Source of the DNA: Hydractinia symbiolongicarpus
Taxonomy: Eukaryota; Cnidaria; Hydrozoa; Anthoathecata; Hydractiniidae
NCBI RefSeq assembly: GCF_029227915.1
Contig: NC_079877.1
Span: 13,391,351 to 13,455,350 of the forward strand
DNA length: 64,000 nt
Reading direction: 5' to 3'
The translations under genes and the position numbers were made by a program. The notes below the pieces were generated by a model. The model was not told where the DNA came from, did not search any database, and saw nothing but the letters and a program-made list of their open reading frames with translations. This document shows, piece after piece, positions 9,616 to 21,189 of this stretch. Position 1 is the stretch's first letter; each line of letters starts with the position of its first letter.

Positions 9616-10798
9616 ATAAACGTTTCAATCGCAAGACTTACCATGAATGTTAGGCTGTATTTTTTGTTAGCAATTTATTTTAAAATGTGAGTTTATTATG
9701 ACACGTTTCGTTTTGTTTGCGTTTGTTGTAAGATATAATGTCACTTGTGTGCTTTATCTTCAGAGGTTCATGCACCAAACCTCCTCAAATGTTTAGCACA
9801 ATAACACAACGAATTAGCTGGTTTTCATCAAATATTTTGGTAGCGAGCGGAAATTCTTAGAGCCCCCAGGGCTTCTTGTTCATCCTTAAAGTAGTTAGAA
9901 TACGATGTTCCGGTTTCTATTTCATGTTGCTGAATTATTTCTTTAGCTTCTCGTAAGGAGTCGACACATTCTGTCTAACTTTCTAAAGCAGTATAGTTTC
10001 ATTGATTAGAAGAAATGTCTACGACGGTATAACATACACGTTTTTGTAAAGACAATGAAATGATGTTAAAACGTCATTAAGAAAACCTTGTTCTAAGTTT
10101 GTGACCAAATCGTAGCTAATGCAAACAAGTAAAAGTTGTTAGCAAAATAATACGTTTTCTTTGCGCTTTTTCTACAATCTCTGGGTTTTTTCCACTTCCA
10201 TGTCAGATTTACTTTTATGTTTTTGCTCCACTATTATTTTAACAAAAGGATTATTGCAATTAAAACATCATGAATAATTAATTTATTGTATAGATTTACC
10301 AAGTTTTCTTTTACGAGATTGCGCATGATTTTTTTGTATTTTTAAAATTTCATCTCTATAATAAATAAATAAAATGCGCGCTATTATAGCTACTGTAGAA
10401 GAATTTTAATAATGTATAAACACAAAAATAAAAAATATATTTCTTTACATCGCATCAGATTTAAAGAACGAATCATCTTCTTCGTCACTTGAAAATAGTC
10501 ATTCTCCATCATATTCTACAACACGAGTATATCAAAAATGACTATTTTTCACGATAAACAGAGATAAAAATAAAATAAAAAAAACAGTGAATTCACCTAT
10601 TTTTAAAATCGGTTGAATCAATCTTTGCTTGGTCTTTTTCCATGATAATAGATCATAGATTAAAAATTATAACGCAAACCAAGAGAAACCGAATCTCGTG
10701 TGCGCAGTTTTCGCGCGTCTCATGAATCATCGAGACAAGAATGACCTCCATATGTCAGCTACTCGAATTTCTTAAGTTAGTCGCCGAGCAAAATAGGC

Positions 10799-10831
10799 CC
10801 TCCAACCTGGCACTTGTTATTAGAGTTTTCC
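10799..10831 (-). repeat. Right TIR of Mutator-like element
   Basis: Inverted partner of 7478-7510, followed immediately by the second copy of the 9-bp target duplication at 10832-10840. Confidence 0.85.
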
Positions 10832-10840
10832 TTAACCAAC

Positions 10841-12690
10841 ACAACGAAAAGCACCAAATCAAGGCACAGAGCAGTAGCGCGTATTTCTTGAATAATTGAG
10901 CAGTGAAGTTTATAGCTAACTTTACAAAGTTTCTCGCCTTACTAACCTCAATCTGGTGCTAAAGTGTTTTCAAGGGGACACCACATACACAGGAATCATA
11001 AAGTGACAGGAGGAGGCGTCATATATATAAATATATATGATGATGTTGATTATGTTATAAAGGCAGCAAGGTCATGAAAAAGAAGCTTTACTTTCAGCTT
11101 AAGAAAGAGAAATCACAAAAAATAATGACTGATCATGAAGAGATCTCTAATCTTGCTTCAAGGTAGGTGCTTTGCACTTATTAATTGCACTGTGTTGAAA
11201 ACACGTCATCATTGCCTCTCTACCCCACAAGGTTGCCGATAAGCTGCATTCGCCGTAAAAAGTGCGGGCGTTTTCAGGCGAGTTCGACGTTTTAATAAAA
11301 AAATCAAGTATTTGCCCGAAAAACCCAGCATAGACCTTAAACAATGGCAGAGAAAGAAAAAAAACAGACACTAAAGCCGTCAAAAATATGTTGTGTTCGC
11401 GTCCTCTGACCGACTCACTTTTGGTAATAAAAACCTGAGTCAGTGGGTCGGAAAAAGACAGGGAAAAAATTTGCTTGCGCCGATCTGAAAATTCCAGGAA
11501 AAAATACACACAACCGCCTGACCGACTCATTTTTGTGGGGTCTTCAGGACGCAAACACAGCATATTTTTTTATGGTGGTGTAACGATTCAAAAAAGCTAT
11601 AAAAATTAAATAAACTTACTATGTGGCAGTAAGTTCAAAGAACTGTTTTTGATAGTTTATAATAAGATTTACTTGATAAGTAACTTACATATAAACTTTA
11701 TTATCTCCTTTGTCTTCAAGCGCCTTCTTCCAAATATCATCTGCATGGTATGTTACAAGGAATTGTATTTCGGGAATGTTCCAGGCGAGTTCAGGAAAGT
11801 GCGGGCGGTTTCAAACGACAACTGCAAATTTAATTAAAGAAGTAGCCTGAACTCGTCCTTATATATGCAGGCGTTTGCGGCTTATTGGCACCCTCCTCTC
11901 TCCCCCCTGATAAGGGGTAGTTAAAATACCCCCATCTAGGGATTGACCTCCCATCTAATAAATTAATAATGATAATATTTAAAGTGGCTAGCCCAGAAAA
12001 TCACAAAAACTTATAGTTAGTTGATTGTTTCCACTGGGGGACACTGGATCACCATCTGGATACACATTTTAAAAATGCTTTCAGTGAAGGTGGCAACTTA
12101 TCAGAAGACAGTGCAAATTCCATTGGGGCTTTTTTGTTGAGTTTGATGGTTTAAAAAAAACACTCAGAATTTTGCCCAAGAAGCCTGTATCCATTCTAAA
12201 AATTAATAAAAAGCAAGAACATTGTATCTAAGACTGAGGGAAATCATGTTAGTTTCTCTTCCCTCAACTGAACCCTCACAAAAAACTTAATTTGCAACAT
12301 TTTTACTATCTGTGTAAAATATACATTTTATTGACAGTTTAAAGGAGCCAAAATAGAAGTAGCTTTAAATGCTTTAACATGGTGAGCACGGTCCTGAATA
12401 TTCCTGGAAGTAATCATGTTCAGAAAACGTTTTGCAAATCCAAAAATATTTAAATCTTTTTACATACCACACAGAAAGTTTTTTTTTAAAAAGTAAAAAA
12501 TGTCAATAAAAAAGGCTGGGTGTACAGTCCTTCACATGCCCAAAATTGTTTCTGTGGTTCCAGGCGTGCAATTCCTGAATACTTTTTCTGAGTAAAAATA
12601 TTTCATTTGTAGTACCATGCCCTAAAGCTAAATCAGATTGCATTCTATCATTTTAAAGTAAGTATCAACCACTATTACAATTTTAATCTG
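10841..12690. other. Non-coding; interspersed repeat fragments
   Basis: A 138-codon minus-strand open frame at 11147-11563 is not convincing: it is compositionally odd and spans a short inverted pair built on CTGACCGACTCA. The block 11982-12046 (GTGGCTAGCCCAGAAAATCA onward) recurs inverted at about 40405-40466, so both are parts of one interspersed repeat. Confidence 0.4.
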
Positions 12691-12699
12691 GTAGGCAAG

Positions 12700-13165
12700 A
12701 CTTATAATAATCTCAACTCCAGTGTATCCAATTGTATTTACTGTCTCTGCAACAGCAGCTGACACTTCTGCAGCCTTGCCAATCTCCATTTTCCTAATAA
12801 CCTCCACTACTTATTCTATCTTGATCTGCATAGTTAGCCTCTCTATTGGGGCATTGCTGGGAAATTTTTCCTCATCTCAATGAAACCCAGTGTTAAACAA
12901 CCTCTGTAAACACTTCTCACCTACAACATTTTAATTAGTCTTCTTCATTAGCCCTGCTACCTTGAACAGCTTATTGCCATAATCTTCCCTTTCAAGACAT
13001 CTACAAATCTTTTTTCCTCAGCTTCTGACCTTGCTATATACATCGCTGTGTGCTATATGCAGTTTTCTCTTTTCTTGTGTCCTTTTTTTCTTTTATTTTC
13101 ACTACTAGGTCTGTCTCTATCTACCTTGTCCGTTTTCATACACACGGGTATCATCAGAAGCTTCT
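12700..13165 (-). pseudogene. LINE linker/RT fragment, heavily decayed
   Basis: Translated across frames on the minus strand, this region shows the linker before the reverse-transcriptase domain of a non-LTR element: NVVGEKC, an acidic EEKFP stretch, then MQIKIE and IRKMEIGKAAEVSA, which matches the familiar I-x-K-M-K-x-G-K-A-x-G-x-S motif. Many stops and frameshifts are present. It may be the same LINE family as 14669-15157, but the order rules out a single insertion. Confidence 0.5.
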
Positions 13166-13169
13166 AGAA

Positions 13170-14660
13170 GACAGTTTTTCAACATAGCCTAAGTACTTCC
13201 AGCATTTTTACTATCACAAGGACCACTTTTGCACTAAATTGTCATGCTAAAATCTCTTCCTTCAGCTTTTAGACTCTCTTAAAAACTTTGTTTTTTAAAG
13301 AAAATTAAAGGGTAGTAATAATGATGTGATATTATAGTATTGTTTTGCTGCTTTACATAATGGGCAAATTTAATTTATGATTGGGACACTGCGAAAATGC
13401 CTAAGAAGAATTTAATAAATTTGATCGTAAGGTACGTGAAGCATTGGAAATACAGTTCCAGGACACGTCACCGCGTAGTTAACATGGTCTTAATCTAGAC
13501 GATAGTCAGTATGTGACGATGAAATTCTGGAAGCCAATGTTCGCGTATCTTGAACGGAAGTCGTTGCAGTGACGTTGATTTGATGTTAATGTAATGACAA
13601 CTGTTAAAAAATTTTGTATAGTCTGATGAAGACCTCCAATATGGAGGTCGAAATATTACCATAAAAATATATATGCTGAACGACCATGTATATGTTTCTT
13701 TAAAGTATTAACATACGTTCACATGAACATGTCATTTAAAGAGTATTTCTTTGTTTATCTTTGTGTTTTTAATCTACTTAACCTGCAATCTGCAATGCTT
13801 GTGTGACTTTTATCTAGTTTTTTCAATGCATGAGTTGTTACAACATTTTCAAATTCTGTCTTATAATATGGGATTGTTGGCACAAATCAAGTTGTTTCCT
13901 CAACACATTTTAACATATCTTAGTTTGAATTATTCTTTTTAAATTTGTTTTAAGTAAAAAAAAATTAAATTAAGTTGAGAGACTAATTAAGACGAGGATA
14001 GAAGAAACTTTTTAAACTAGCCAGCTATGCAAACCTGTCAATTTTGCAAATTTTAATGTTCCTCCCCACAAGTAATAGATAGATGTGCATATTTTACATG
14101 GGTAGGCTCACAAATATCGAGGGACAGTCCTGATCATATGAATTTTAGCAGCCAAGTGATACTTCACTCGCCTCGATTGTCGTAGGTGCATGATGAATTT
14201 TACGCGTCTTGCCTTAGGAGAGTGATTATTCAGTTTTCATAATTTGAGGTGCGTGATAACACATATAAAAAGTGTGGTCGTCTGGTAGGCCTACTGAGTA
14301 ATTGAATGTATTTACATCTTTATAAATGACCGTCTCAAAATTTCCGTATGTAACCACTAATTTTTACATCGGCTATTTCTATACTAGATTCACAAAACTT
14401 GAACTTGACAGAGCTTACATCAGTCTTAGAGGTTATTTGGTTATATCTCAATCTCAAAATGTACTAATTGTCACTGATTTCAGCATAGTCATCTTTCTTA
14501 AATTTACGGCTTTTGTGGGCCATAACATGATTATTCCTTAAAAGTGATGTATAAGAAAGTGCACTTTTAGCTCGTCTTACCTTAGCCTGTCAACTGCAGC
14601 GAATTGGTGAGTTGATGCATTTTGCAAACTCTGTAGAATCATCATCATCATCATTCATCA
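13170..14660. other. Non-coding
   Basis: No gene recognised. An inverted pair, GACCTCC-AATAT-GGAGGTC, at 13630-13648 sits in a hammerhead-like context (see rejected items). The rest is AT-rich with no clear structure. Confidence 0.35.
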
Positions 14661-14668
14661 TTCTCGGC

Positions 14669-15157
14669 CTAACGTCCGTTTTCCATGCCAGCATGGGTTG
14701 GACGGGGTATATTAATGACCCTCTTCCAATATGAGCTAGACTGTGTTAGATCTAAACTCAACTTCCTCTGTATCAAGTCTGTCCTTATAACCTCCTGCCA
14801 AGTCTTTCTCGGTCTGCCTCTGGGCTTTGCCCCAAGAACTATCAAGTCTCTACACTTTCTTACCCAATTATCATCCTCCATTCTTTCCAAGTGCCCCAGC
14901 CAATTCAATCTTCTTATCTGGATAACATCTTTAATTCTACGGAGACTTAGCCTGCTTCTTAGCTCATCTGAACTCATTCTGTCTCTCAGACTGGCGTTAC
15001 ACATCCACCTAACCATTCTCATATCATTCCTTTCTAAACGGTCAAGATCTTCCTGCTTCATTGCCCATGTCTCACTACCGTACAACATAGCACTTCTTAC
15101 ACAGGCCTCATACAACCTATCTTTCACCTCAATTGACAGGACTCTGCTAGTCAACAA
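14669..15157 (-). pseudogene. 3' end of a non-LTR retrotransposon (LINE) ORF2
   Basis: A 162-codon open frame carries the post-RT region: KDRLYEACVRSAMLYGSETW, ERNDMRMVRWMCN, RRLNWLGHLERM and GAKPRGRPRKTWQEVI. These are the standard C-terminal motifs of LINE endonuclease/reverse-transcriptase proteins. The 3' side ends in a CATCATCATCATCATTCATCAT run (about 14640-14662), a microsatellite tail typical of such elements. It is 5'-truncated: the catalytic RT is missing. A shorter copy lies at 44996-45172. Confidence 0.8.
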
Positions 15158-15440
15158 AGGAAGTAACTCTCTGAACTTTTTCCAAGATGTTATTGTCTCA
15201 ATATTTTTGTGGGAGGCTATAGCTTTATTCTTTTAAATTGTGCACGGAAATATACAAAATTAGGAAGATTTTTTTACCCTCAAAAGAGGAATTTTTTGCC
15301 CTCAAGATGAATTAATTACCCTTAAACATTTTTTACCATGTACAAGATTGTGTTTGTCTTTTCATCAAAGAACCGTTTGATTATACTGTTATGTAATATA
15401 TTTTGCAGACTGTAAACTTATTTTAATGTAAAAAAGAATA

Positions 15441-15543
15441 CTGTATTTTCCGGTATATAACCTGAACATCATATAACCCGCACCAACAGTGGAAGTCGTA
15501 AAAATCAACTTATAACCCGCAGGTTATATACTGGAAAATACGG
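15441..15543. mobile_element. 103-bp foldback MITE
   Basis: The left end, CTGTATTTTCCGGTATATAACC, and the right end form a near-perfect inverted repeat of about 22 bp. A TA precedes the left end, but no clear TA follows the right. It is a small Tc1/mariner- or hAT-like MITE. Confidence 0.65.
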
Positions 15544-16261
15544 TGCTAAAAAATACAAAAAAAATTTTTTTATAACATAGCAATAAAAAAAAGGAAAATA
15601 TTTATCACAAAAAGTTAAAGGGCTAATTAATATCTTTGTAAAAAACATATACATTGCTGTTTTTTCTTCGTTAAATTAATCTTATCCTAAACAAAATTTG
15701 GCTAGGGCATGAAAAGTGACATGCTTTTATTGATAGGCCTGCTGGTGCAAATTTAAAGTTTATTATGCCTACAAAGTTGTGAAGGTTTTCTGTTTAAAAA
15801 CATAGGACTTCCTCCATTTTCAATTTATAACTTTTCAGGTGTTACATTTATTTGTTTTTAAAATAGATACAACATCGAAAAATTAATGCAACTTTTTCTG
15901 TTTCCATCAGTTTACAAGAAAAAAATTCACAAATGAAAAAAACCTAGTTTGTACTAGATCACAGTGTTTAGGCATGTTTATTTTAACTTTTAAGTGATTA
16001 AAATAGCATACTTTTTACTTTGTAAATAGTATTGTATTCTTGCCACTTTATTGTTATCTTAACGGGACGTAATTACGTAATAAAAACGCATCCTTAACAG
16101 GAAAAACAAAACTGATCTTGATTTTTATTGTGAAATTATGCAATGTAGTCAAATTATGTTACACCCATTGTTTTGTTTATTCCAATGTTGCCTTGATATA
16201 TGATGTATAAAAATAGCTTAAACTTTAAATGTAATTGCATGGTTAATTTTTTTTGTATACA
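15544..16261. other. AT-rich 5' flank of the GRL gene
   Basis: No coding exon seen. Promoter and 5' UTR of the GRL gene presumably lie here, but no motif is clear enough to name. Confidence 0.3.
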
Positions 16262-19200
16262 ATGACTCCAACTTACTACTCACTAAAAGAAGACTTTTTT
16301 GAAGGTGAAACAACTAAAAGAAAAACAAACAATTTTATATTAAACTCTAGGTGAGATTATATATTTAGATTATTTATTTATAAAATTATATAAGATATAT
16401 AAGAAGGTCAGAGTTATATATATGACTTAAGATATCACGGAATGTAGATTTTTATATTTTCTCAATTTACACCAGTATTTTTATGCTCGGTATTAACTTT
16501 TCGTGCAAAAGTTAAAATTAATTACTGTCTTTTAGTAATAGTAACACCAGCCAGAGCCTCAATTCAAGTTATGCCGATGTCTTTGAAACAAGTGGAGTCG
16601 TGGTATGTAAAAGAATGTTTTAAGCTTGCTTTTAGATTCCTCAGCGGTCTTTGTTTGTTATATTTCGTGTGTGTTATTTTACTTTTCCTTCCCCATTTAG
16701 ATACGAGACTATCAAGGCTCATTTTCAGGACAGTTACTCGTTACTAACATAGTCACCTACAATCTGAACAAATGCAAATCAAATGTTGTCATTCCCTATT
16801 ATAAATTGTTATGTTTGGTAAGTTTCTTTACATTTTTACATTTCTTTACATGAAAAAGCTGGAGAATACGGTGAAGTAAATCGTCCACCTTGTGGCAAAC
16901 ATATCAAAATTATCGTATCATTTTTTCAGATTGCATGGAGACCATTTGGAAAAGAAGCAGAGTGCGGCCAATGGTGTATTGATATATGGAATTATTTTTA
17001 TACTTTTCTTACTTTTTGTATATTACTATTTTGGTATGTTATTCGAGTTTACACATGTAATGGTCGGTTAGTACTGGACACCACCACGCCTACGGTACAT
17101 TTTAATTTTTTTCTTTCTGCAGTGTAACCTCTATGATTATAGTACAACTTATAATTATCTTTTAATACCAAGCAACAAAAGATTCCCTGCAATATGTAAA
17201 TCTTTTAAAAGGTTGCTCAAACTAATCTCTGCCAATAATTTTAAGAAAAATTGACTATACTTTACTAAGTTTGTTGCTTTTATATTGTTTATGCACAATC
17301 TTCTGCTTAGGTTGCACCTACTTTTGCACCCACAGTGAATCCCAACACCACAAGTCATAATTGGTCTCAACTTGTTCCAGCTTCAAAAGTCTATGACATC
17401 AACAAAACACACATTGCACCTGCACCGCTTTTTTTGGATCCATGTCAACATGTTTTTGGAACGTATATTGTTCCCAGTTTTCTTCACTTTTTGGCATTTG
17501 TTATCGGGTTTTATCATTTTCGTGTGCAGGAACATGAAGGATTATACGCTCTGATGGAAAAGGTTTGTTTTATTTATTTATTTATTTTTTCTTAACTAAT
17601 ATTCTTTAACCCCTATTTTATTTGACCAGGCCAGATATAAATTAAGAGAACAAACTATATAAAATTGGTCAGTAATTTTTCACAAGTTTAGAACAAATTT
17701 TGGTTTGTAGACTCTAAATGTTTCATAAGAATGCTAGAACTGCATGGCCACTTTTTTTTTCTTTTTTAAGATGGATTTTAAAAACATCTTTAAGCTTAAA
17801 AAAGAAATTTTAAAGGCTTTTTCCAAGTTAGTGTTCTTATGTCAAAAAGCATATACACATTATATTAAGGGTTTTTTATAAAGGGACTGTATTTCTTCAT
17901 GTATCTGGTTATTGAAAACTGTTTAGTTTGTTTATATGTTTTGACTATTTGCTATTGTATAGGTATATCTACAAAGTAATCATCCTAGTAAAATCACAAG
18001 ACATTTGAGGTGAGATTTCAATTTAATTTTTCAGCTTCGTGTCTGATTATAGATGGGTAGTGTATAACTTAAATATACACCAAAACCTAGAAAGAATATT
18101 ATAAAACTAAAATTTGGCAGAATGTTACAGAAACCTATCTAGAAGGGCCAGAAAAATACCCAATGTTTGCCCTATGTGAACAGCTTTTTGCTTTTGCGAT
18201 TCCAAATATTGTTGTGTTGTTTTTCATTTGAAATTTCTAATAATTCTATCTTTGCGATTTAGAATAACTAATATTTTCCCAAATGAAAAATGGATAAAAG
18301 TTGTGAAAATCTCTAGCTACCTTGTTATTTTTAGGACTTATTTGATAGTTGGTATGTTGTGGTTAGTCTGCTCAATGGGAACTATGGTGTTTTATTTTTT
18401 TGCTTTTGGATTTTCTTGTGCTTCTGGAGTAACTGCTGATAGACCTAGGTATGTAATAAATATGCTGTTGTTGTTATTGTTGTGTACTGTGTACAGTGAT
18501 ATGACGAGACGATAACAGGTTTAGAACGCATTATTCTAACAAGTAATGTATTTTATAGAAGTTGTGAACTCCTGTGTTTGATCCTGCAAATAAAAATTAC
18601 TAAGCTTCTTTACATTCAAATCTTTTTCAAAAGTTTTGATTGTATAACATTTTTTTGACAAGGAAAAATATTAGGACAGTTAGCAATCCTATAGATGTAT
18701 ATTGCATCATTGCGAACGATTTGTAATTACACAGAGCGAAGCACCCTGTTATTTGTAATATTTTTTTTAAAAATCAACATGAACCCTACTTTAACTTTCA
18801 GGATTATGTATTCCATAACAACCTTGATTGTGTTAGCTGGTGTGTTTTCAAACTGTGTAAATTTAGCTGTGGTATTAAGTTACTGCGGTCAATGTCAGCT
18901 GTTGAAGTTCTACATACAAGGTGTGGCCGAAAGATTAGAAGAGAAATCGACTGAACTGAAAGCTGCTATGAAGGTATACATTTGAGTAACTTGTTAAATT
19001 TTAAAAGGTTTGCCTTCAGAAGGTTAATGATTTACACCATGTGACGCTATTGCGTTTGCGATCTTCCAGAATATGCAAGTAAATGAAGCCGAATGGATAG
19101 GAAAATTTATATTTTTTAATTCTGCATAGAGAGATTTTAGAGAATTAAAAACACCTGTCCAAAATTGATTCTATGCAAAAACTTTGTTACAAAAAGCTCA

Positions 19201-21189
19201 GAAAAAATGTGTAGAAAATTAAAATCATCTTTTCAAAGTTGATATTTATTCTCTCTTTATCGGCTTTGTTATATAAAAAAGAATTTGAATTTATACAAAT
19301 AGCATTCTCGTTAAATTGGTTGCAAATTCTGGGGTTATAACATAGTACAGTAGATGACATTTTTAGGAGTGTTGTCTCGATAAACCAAATAAAATTGATG
19401 TGTTTTTTAGGATGTGCTGGACATTAAAAGACATTTTGATCGTTTAAACGGTTTACTATCACTAAGCATGTCGTGTATTGTGTTCGATCTCATCATAGTA
19501 GTGGCTATAAGTAAGTACCACATTGCTAACATGCGCATGCGCAGTTGGTACAGCTAATGCAGTGCGTTTATCTGATAAACTCAAGAAATGGCCAATGTGC
19601 AAGAAACCAAAAAATATTACTGCGAAAAGTAAAAAATTTCAAATGAAAAAAAAGTTCTAATATTGCTCAGATGCATGGTTTGTTGCAAATAAGTTGCATT
19701 CAACCAAATTGCCCCAAAATTTAAAGTAAAAATTTAAACAAAAAATTTGGTTCAAGTACTATATCGAAATAAATATAAATAAAGTACCAACCCAAGCGCA
19801 TCACATCGAAAGGGGGCGGTTATCGGCCTCATCGTTTTGGCTAAAAATGAATTTATAAAAAAGAACTTGGACATTTTAGTGATAATCAGATGCAAATATA
19901 TTCTTTTATCACTAGCACAAAAATTATCTCGAACGTGATTGGCTGAAAGGAAGAATATATACATCATATTTCCGATTTGGAGTGCAATTCTCAATATTCG
20001 GATTGCAAGATATAGAAAAACTGTTAGATACACATATCGTACATTATGTCGCTTATTTATTTCGTTCTTCAACCTTTGCACATATTTACTCGCCTCAAGA
20101 CTCGTACAATAAATTTCTGTAAAAGTTAAAGAACTCAAAAAAATATACGCCATATCATACTTATACATTCTATATACATCTCCATTCCAGCAATCATCCT
20201 TCTGTTCAACTATCGTCAAATGCCCACTGTTGTTGTTGTGTATCGAGCCATGGTGGCTGTGCAGTGGGGGTTAATGCTGATCTTTATTCTCGTGCAGGTA
20301 AATACAAAACTGTTTTTTTAGAATAGATACATGGTGGAAGTCAGTATGTGATTTTTATATTTATATGTTCTGAATGTGCTACAATTTTCAATCTCTTCAG
20401 GCTGCATTGTTGACTGCAAGTTCGAAAACACTGAAAGAAAAAGTACTCTCCATCAGGGTGTTTGGTTACCAGTCTCATACGCAGTTAGATATTGATTCTT
20501 TCTTAAATTTTCTTAACATGGTCGAGCTAGAGGTAGGAATTCTTTTTCTCACTGTTCCACATTCGCTGAAATATTAAGAAAAGCCATTTGCAAAATAAAT
20601 TCTGCAAACATTTACAGTGGAACCTCCATAAAGCCCGAAATTTTCGGTACCAAAAACTTTGTCTGCTTTGAGAGGTTAAATCCTGTATTTAGTACCGGCA
20701 TGTTTTGCACTGACACCGACTTTCTCTTAGACTCCTTCTCCTGTTTAGAAAAGAAATAAATAGGAAAAAATATTTTTTCTGTGTCCGCTTTATGATGTGT
20801 CCACTTTAGAGTGTCTGCTTTCAGAGGTTTTGTTATGAGAGTTTCCTAATGAATTCGTTCGGGGGAAATTTCTTTGTCCGTCTTAAGGAAGGTAAGGTGT
20901 CCGCTTTAGGGAGATCCCCCGTGTTTTGGAGTTTTTAAAGTTAGTATTCCAAAAAGCTAACCTGACCAAGTAAGCTCTTGAATACTTTGTTTGCGCGAAA
21001 CTGCTTCTTGTTTTTTGTAAATCATATTTCTTAATTTCATGCAAAGTGCTGTTTTTTCTGTTTTAGGCACAAATCTTCACGATCCCAGTAAAACCAAGAT
21101 ATCTGTGGGGCGTGTTGATCGTTTGTGTGCAGTTCTTAATATTTTTATTTCAAACAGGACGTGTCATAGGGGAAAGTAAATGGGTGTAA
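16262..21189 (+). CDS. Gustatory-receptor-like (GRL) seven-transmembrane protein
   Basis: I assembled this gene from splice sites and frame. Exons: 16262-16350, 16536-16602, 16701-16817, 16930-17033, 17123-17141 (microexon, tentative), 17311-17562, 17963-18009, 18263-18448, 18802-18973, 19411-19510, 20191-20297, 20401-20532, 21067-21189. All junctions are GT-AG and phases agree; the total is 1515 nt (504 aa). Seven hydrophobic segments follow a cytosolic N-terminus. Loop 1 has glycosylation sites (NTTSHNWS, NKT). The TM4-TM5 loop is long and helical (GVAERLEEKSTELKAAMKDV). TM7 is YLWGVLIVCVQF, close to the TY-hhhhh-QF signature of insect gustatory receptors, and the last exon follows a phase-0 intron as in that family. 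Known relatives are ion channels or developmental regulators; the ligand is unknown. The least certain point is the exon 4/5 link. Confidence 0.75.
20615..20923. mobile_element. Intronic MITE, Tigger/mariner-like ends
   Basis: It begins TA-CAGTGGAACCTCC and ends GGAGATCCCCCGTG, an imperfect inverted pair, with GTCCGCTTTA-type repeats inside. It lies in the intron before the last GRL exon. Class II MITE by its ends; no coding sequence. Confidence 0.5.

Larger units (their letters stand above)
7478..10831 (-). mobile_element. Mutator-like DNA transposon, 3.35 kb, 9-bp TSD
   Basis: Inverted termini at 7478-7510 and 10799-10831 share 31 of 33 bases, beginning GGAAAACTCTAATAACAAGT. Each is flanked directly outside by the same 9-mer, TTAACCAAC (7469-7477 and 10832-10840). 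A 9-bp duplication is the hallmark of Mutator/MULE transposition. Inside, on the minus strand, are remnants of a CARF-like DNA-binding domain and a C-terminal PHD finger. I associate this pair with large MULE-type transposase proteins in invertebrates, but the transposase core itself is absent. The element is best read as an internally deleted, inactive copy. Confidence 0.75.

Noticed and set aside
11147-11563. 138-codon minus-strand open frame
   Set aside because: No domain, unusual composition, and it spans short inverted repeats. Most likely chance.
13621-13660. Hammerhead-ribozyme-like core (CTGATGA ... GAAA around GACCTCC/GGAGGTC)
   Set aside because: An extra A lies between CTGATGA and the stem-II G, and I see no convincing stem I or III. 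Without these the core would not cleave. A covariance search with a hammerhead model would settle it.
14685-15236. 183-codon plus-strand open frame
   Set aside because: It is the antisense shadow of the LINE C-terminal frame, which carries the recognisable motifs.
19526-19545. NRF1-like site (GCGCATGCGC) in a GRL intron
   Set aside because: Single motif match inside an intron, no promoter context.
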